Shown here: piece by piece, positions 14,356 through 15,120 of the stretch | Numbering within the stretch: position 1 is the first letter of the stretch | Layout: each line of letters begins with the position of its first letter | From: Deltaproteobacteria bacterium | GTDB lineage: Bacteria; Desulfobacterota; GWC2-55-46; DRQE01 | Length of the DNA stretch: 15,120 nucleotides | NCBI GenBank assembly: GCA_030631875.1 | Contig: DAOVKH010000011.1 | Location: forward strand, 1 to 15,120 | Direction: 5' to 3' | Notes under the pieces: generated by a model | What the model saw: only the letters and a program-made list of their open reading frames with translations | The model's database searches: none | Told to the model about the DNA's origin: nothing | Made by a program: the position numbers and the translations under genes

Positions 14356-15045
14356 ATGAATAAAGACAGTACTACTGAAAATGAAGAACTTGTGGCCGTT
14401 AAGGTCTGGGACTGGCAAACGAGAGTACTGCACTGGCTAAACGCACTGCTTGTCATATCCCTTGTCTTGCTGATACTTGGCTATGAGGGGCTTGAGGAGA
14501 TGGGCCGCGACGACCTGGCCGAGAGGTTCGAGGAACTTCACGCCTACTTTGGAGGCTTCTTTGCCGTAACATTTACCTTAAGGGTCATCTGGGCCTTTAT
14601 GGGAAATAAGTACGCGAGATGGTCGGATATCGTGCCATATACCAAGGAGAAGATAACGGCACTCAAGGAGAATATAAAGTGGTTCCTCTCTGGCTTTAAG
14701 AATAAGGCACCACTGGTGGTCGGGCATAACCCGGTTGCGTCACTATTATATATTGCGCTCTTCTTTGTGTTGCTTGCGCAAATTGTAACTGGTCTTCTTC
14801 TTGCGGGCATTGAGTTCGATATGTTTCCGGGCAACCTCATAACGGGCGGACTTGGCGAGCATGCCATAGAAGAGATAGAAGAGGTCGCAGAGGAGGTCCA
14901 CGAATTTGGCCTCTGGTTTGTTATAGGCTTCTTTATCTTCCACATGGGAGGGCTTATCATACATCACCTCTTCGACAGAGGCGGGCTTCTTGCTTCTATG
15001 CTCCATGGTAAAAAGTATTTCCGCAAGGAGGATTTAGAGCTATAA
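14356..15045 (+). CDS. Cytochrome b561-family (cytochrome b/b6 domain) membrane protein
   Basis: This 229-residue integral membrane cytochrome has about four transmembrane helices. Likely haem-ligand histidines lie in the helices: H26 (VLHWLNAL, with the family's VWDWQTRVLHW start), H62 (ELHAYFG), H182 (EVHEFG), and H196/H203/H204 (FHMGGLIIHH). This is the pattern of the Ni,Fe-hydrogenase cytochrome b / b561 group, which shuttles electrons between quinol and a periplasmic partner. A charged Glu-rich loop (170-184) is notable. No hydrogenase or soluble cytochrome c gene is in view, so the partner is unknown; the secreted PepSY protein is encoded just upstream. AAAGGAGG precedes the ATG with good spacing. 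The stop is 7 nt from the response regulator start, so the two genes are almost surely one operon. Confidence 0.9.
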   Translation: MNKDSTTENEELVAVKVWDWQTRVLHWLNALLVISLVLLILGYEGLEEMGRDDLAERFEELHAYFGGFFAVTFTLRVIWAFMGNKYARWSDIVPYTKEKITALKENIKWFLSGFKNKAPLVVGHNPVASLLYIALFFVLLAQIVTGLLLAGIEFDMFPGNLITGGLGEHAIEEIEEVAEEVHEFGLWFVIGFFIFHMGGLIIHHLFDRGGLLASMLHGKKYFRKEDLEL

Positions 15046-15052
15046 TACTCTT

Positions 15053-15120
15053 ATGCGCATACTTTTGGTGGAAGATGAAGCCGAGCTCTCGGCGATAATA
15101 AAGAAAGGGCTCGAAGAGGC
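15053..15120 (+). CDS. OmpR-family response regulator, N-terminal fragment (runs off window)
   Basis: Only 22 complete codons are present: MRILLVEDEAELSAIIKKGL then EE. The pattern 'hydrophobic beta-1 (RILLVEDE)' with paired acidic residues E7-D8-E9, followed by a helix 'L..II..GL', is the start of a CheY-like receiver domain in OmpR/QseB-type regulators (MRILLVEDD...). A DNA-binding domain and a sensor kinase gene are expected beyond the edge but are not seen. It follows the cytochrome b gene by 7 nt and is the natural candidate to bind the direct repeat in front of the PepSY gene. Confidence 0.85.
   Translation, partial: MRILLVEDEAELSAIIKKGLEE

Overview
The window is a dense, ordinary-looking stretch of chromosome from a Gram-negative, respiring bacterium. 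Evidence for this is a cbb3-type haem-copper oxidase with its full maturation set, periplasmic proteins with signal peptides, and a b561-type membrane cytochrome. Codon use is of moderate GC with many ATA isoleucine codons. A proteobacterial-grade (possibly deltaproteobacterial or candidate-phylum) host fits, but the sequence alone does not fix the taxon. No tRNA, rRNA, IS element, integrase, phage gene or CRISPR array was seen.

Layout. (1) 1-1963, plus strand: the 3' end of an ABC-F ATPase gene, then an orphan B12-binding-type radical SAM enzyme. A perfect 15-bp hairpin at 1983-2015 separates these from the converging block. (2) 2115-10554, minus strand: one compact respiratory cluster read ccoN-ccoO-ccoQ-ccoP-ccoG-ccoH-ccoI-ccoS-(TauE/SafE-like). 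It holds the catalytic cbb3 oxidase subunits, then the accessory iron-sulfur protein CcoG, FixH-like CcoH, the copper ATPase CcoI, CcoS and a small membrane protein with an HCxxMCGG motif. Most junctions are 1-6 nt gaps or 1-4 nt overlaps. The exception is ccoP/ccoG, which is separated by about 108 nt with a GC-rich hairpin. ccoQ (47 aa) and ccoS (55 aa) are short genes that are easily missed. (3) 10829-13489, minus strand: copA, a Cu(I) exporting P1B ATPase with an N-terminal YHS domain and two HMA domains. It lies upstream of ccoN with its own near-consensus promoter that overlaps a dyad. (4) 13755-15120, plus strand and divergent from copA: a secreted tandem-PepSY protein, a cytochrome b561-family membrane protein, and the first codons of an OmpR-family response regulator.

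How it fits together. CcoNOP reduce O2 at high affinity. CcoI and CcoG are the copper-supply and copper-reduction arm of oxidase assembly. CopA handles cytoplasmic copper excess and may share the copper pool. The PepSY-cytochrome b-response regulator module is a separate redox unit. An 11-bp direct repeat in its promoter (YTTAA-N6-YTTAA) looks like a binding site for an OmpR-family regulator, most simply the one encoded at the right edge.

The most unusual observations are: a CcoP whose two haem c domains are near-identical tandem copies; a 13-bp tandem repeat just before ccoN that creates two nested mini-ORFs; the PepSY protein with a duplicated domain and an Asp/Tyr/Arg tail; and candidate operators upstream of ccoN, copA and the PepSY gene. 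No clearly new defence or mobile system is visible.
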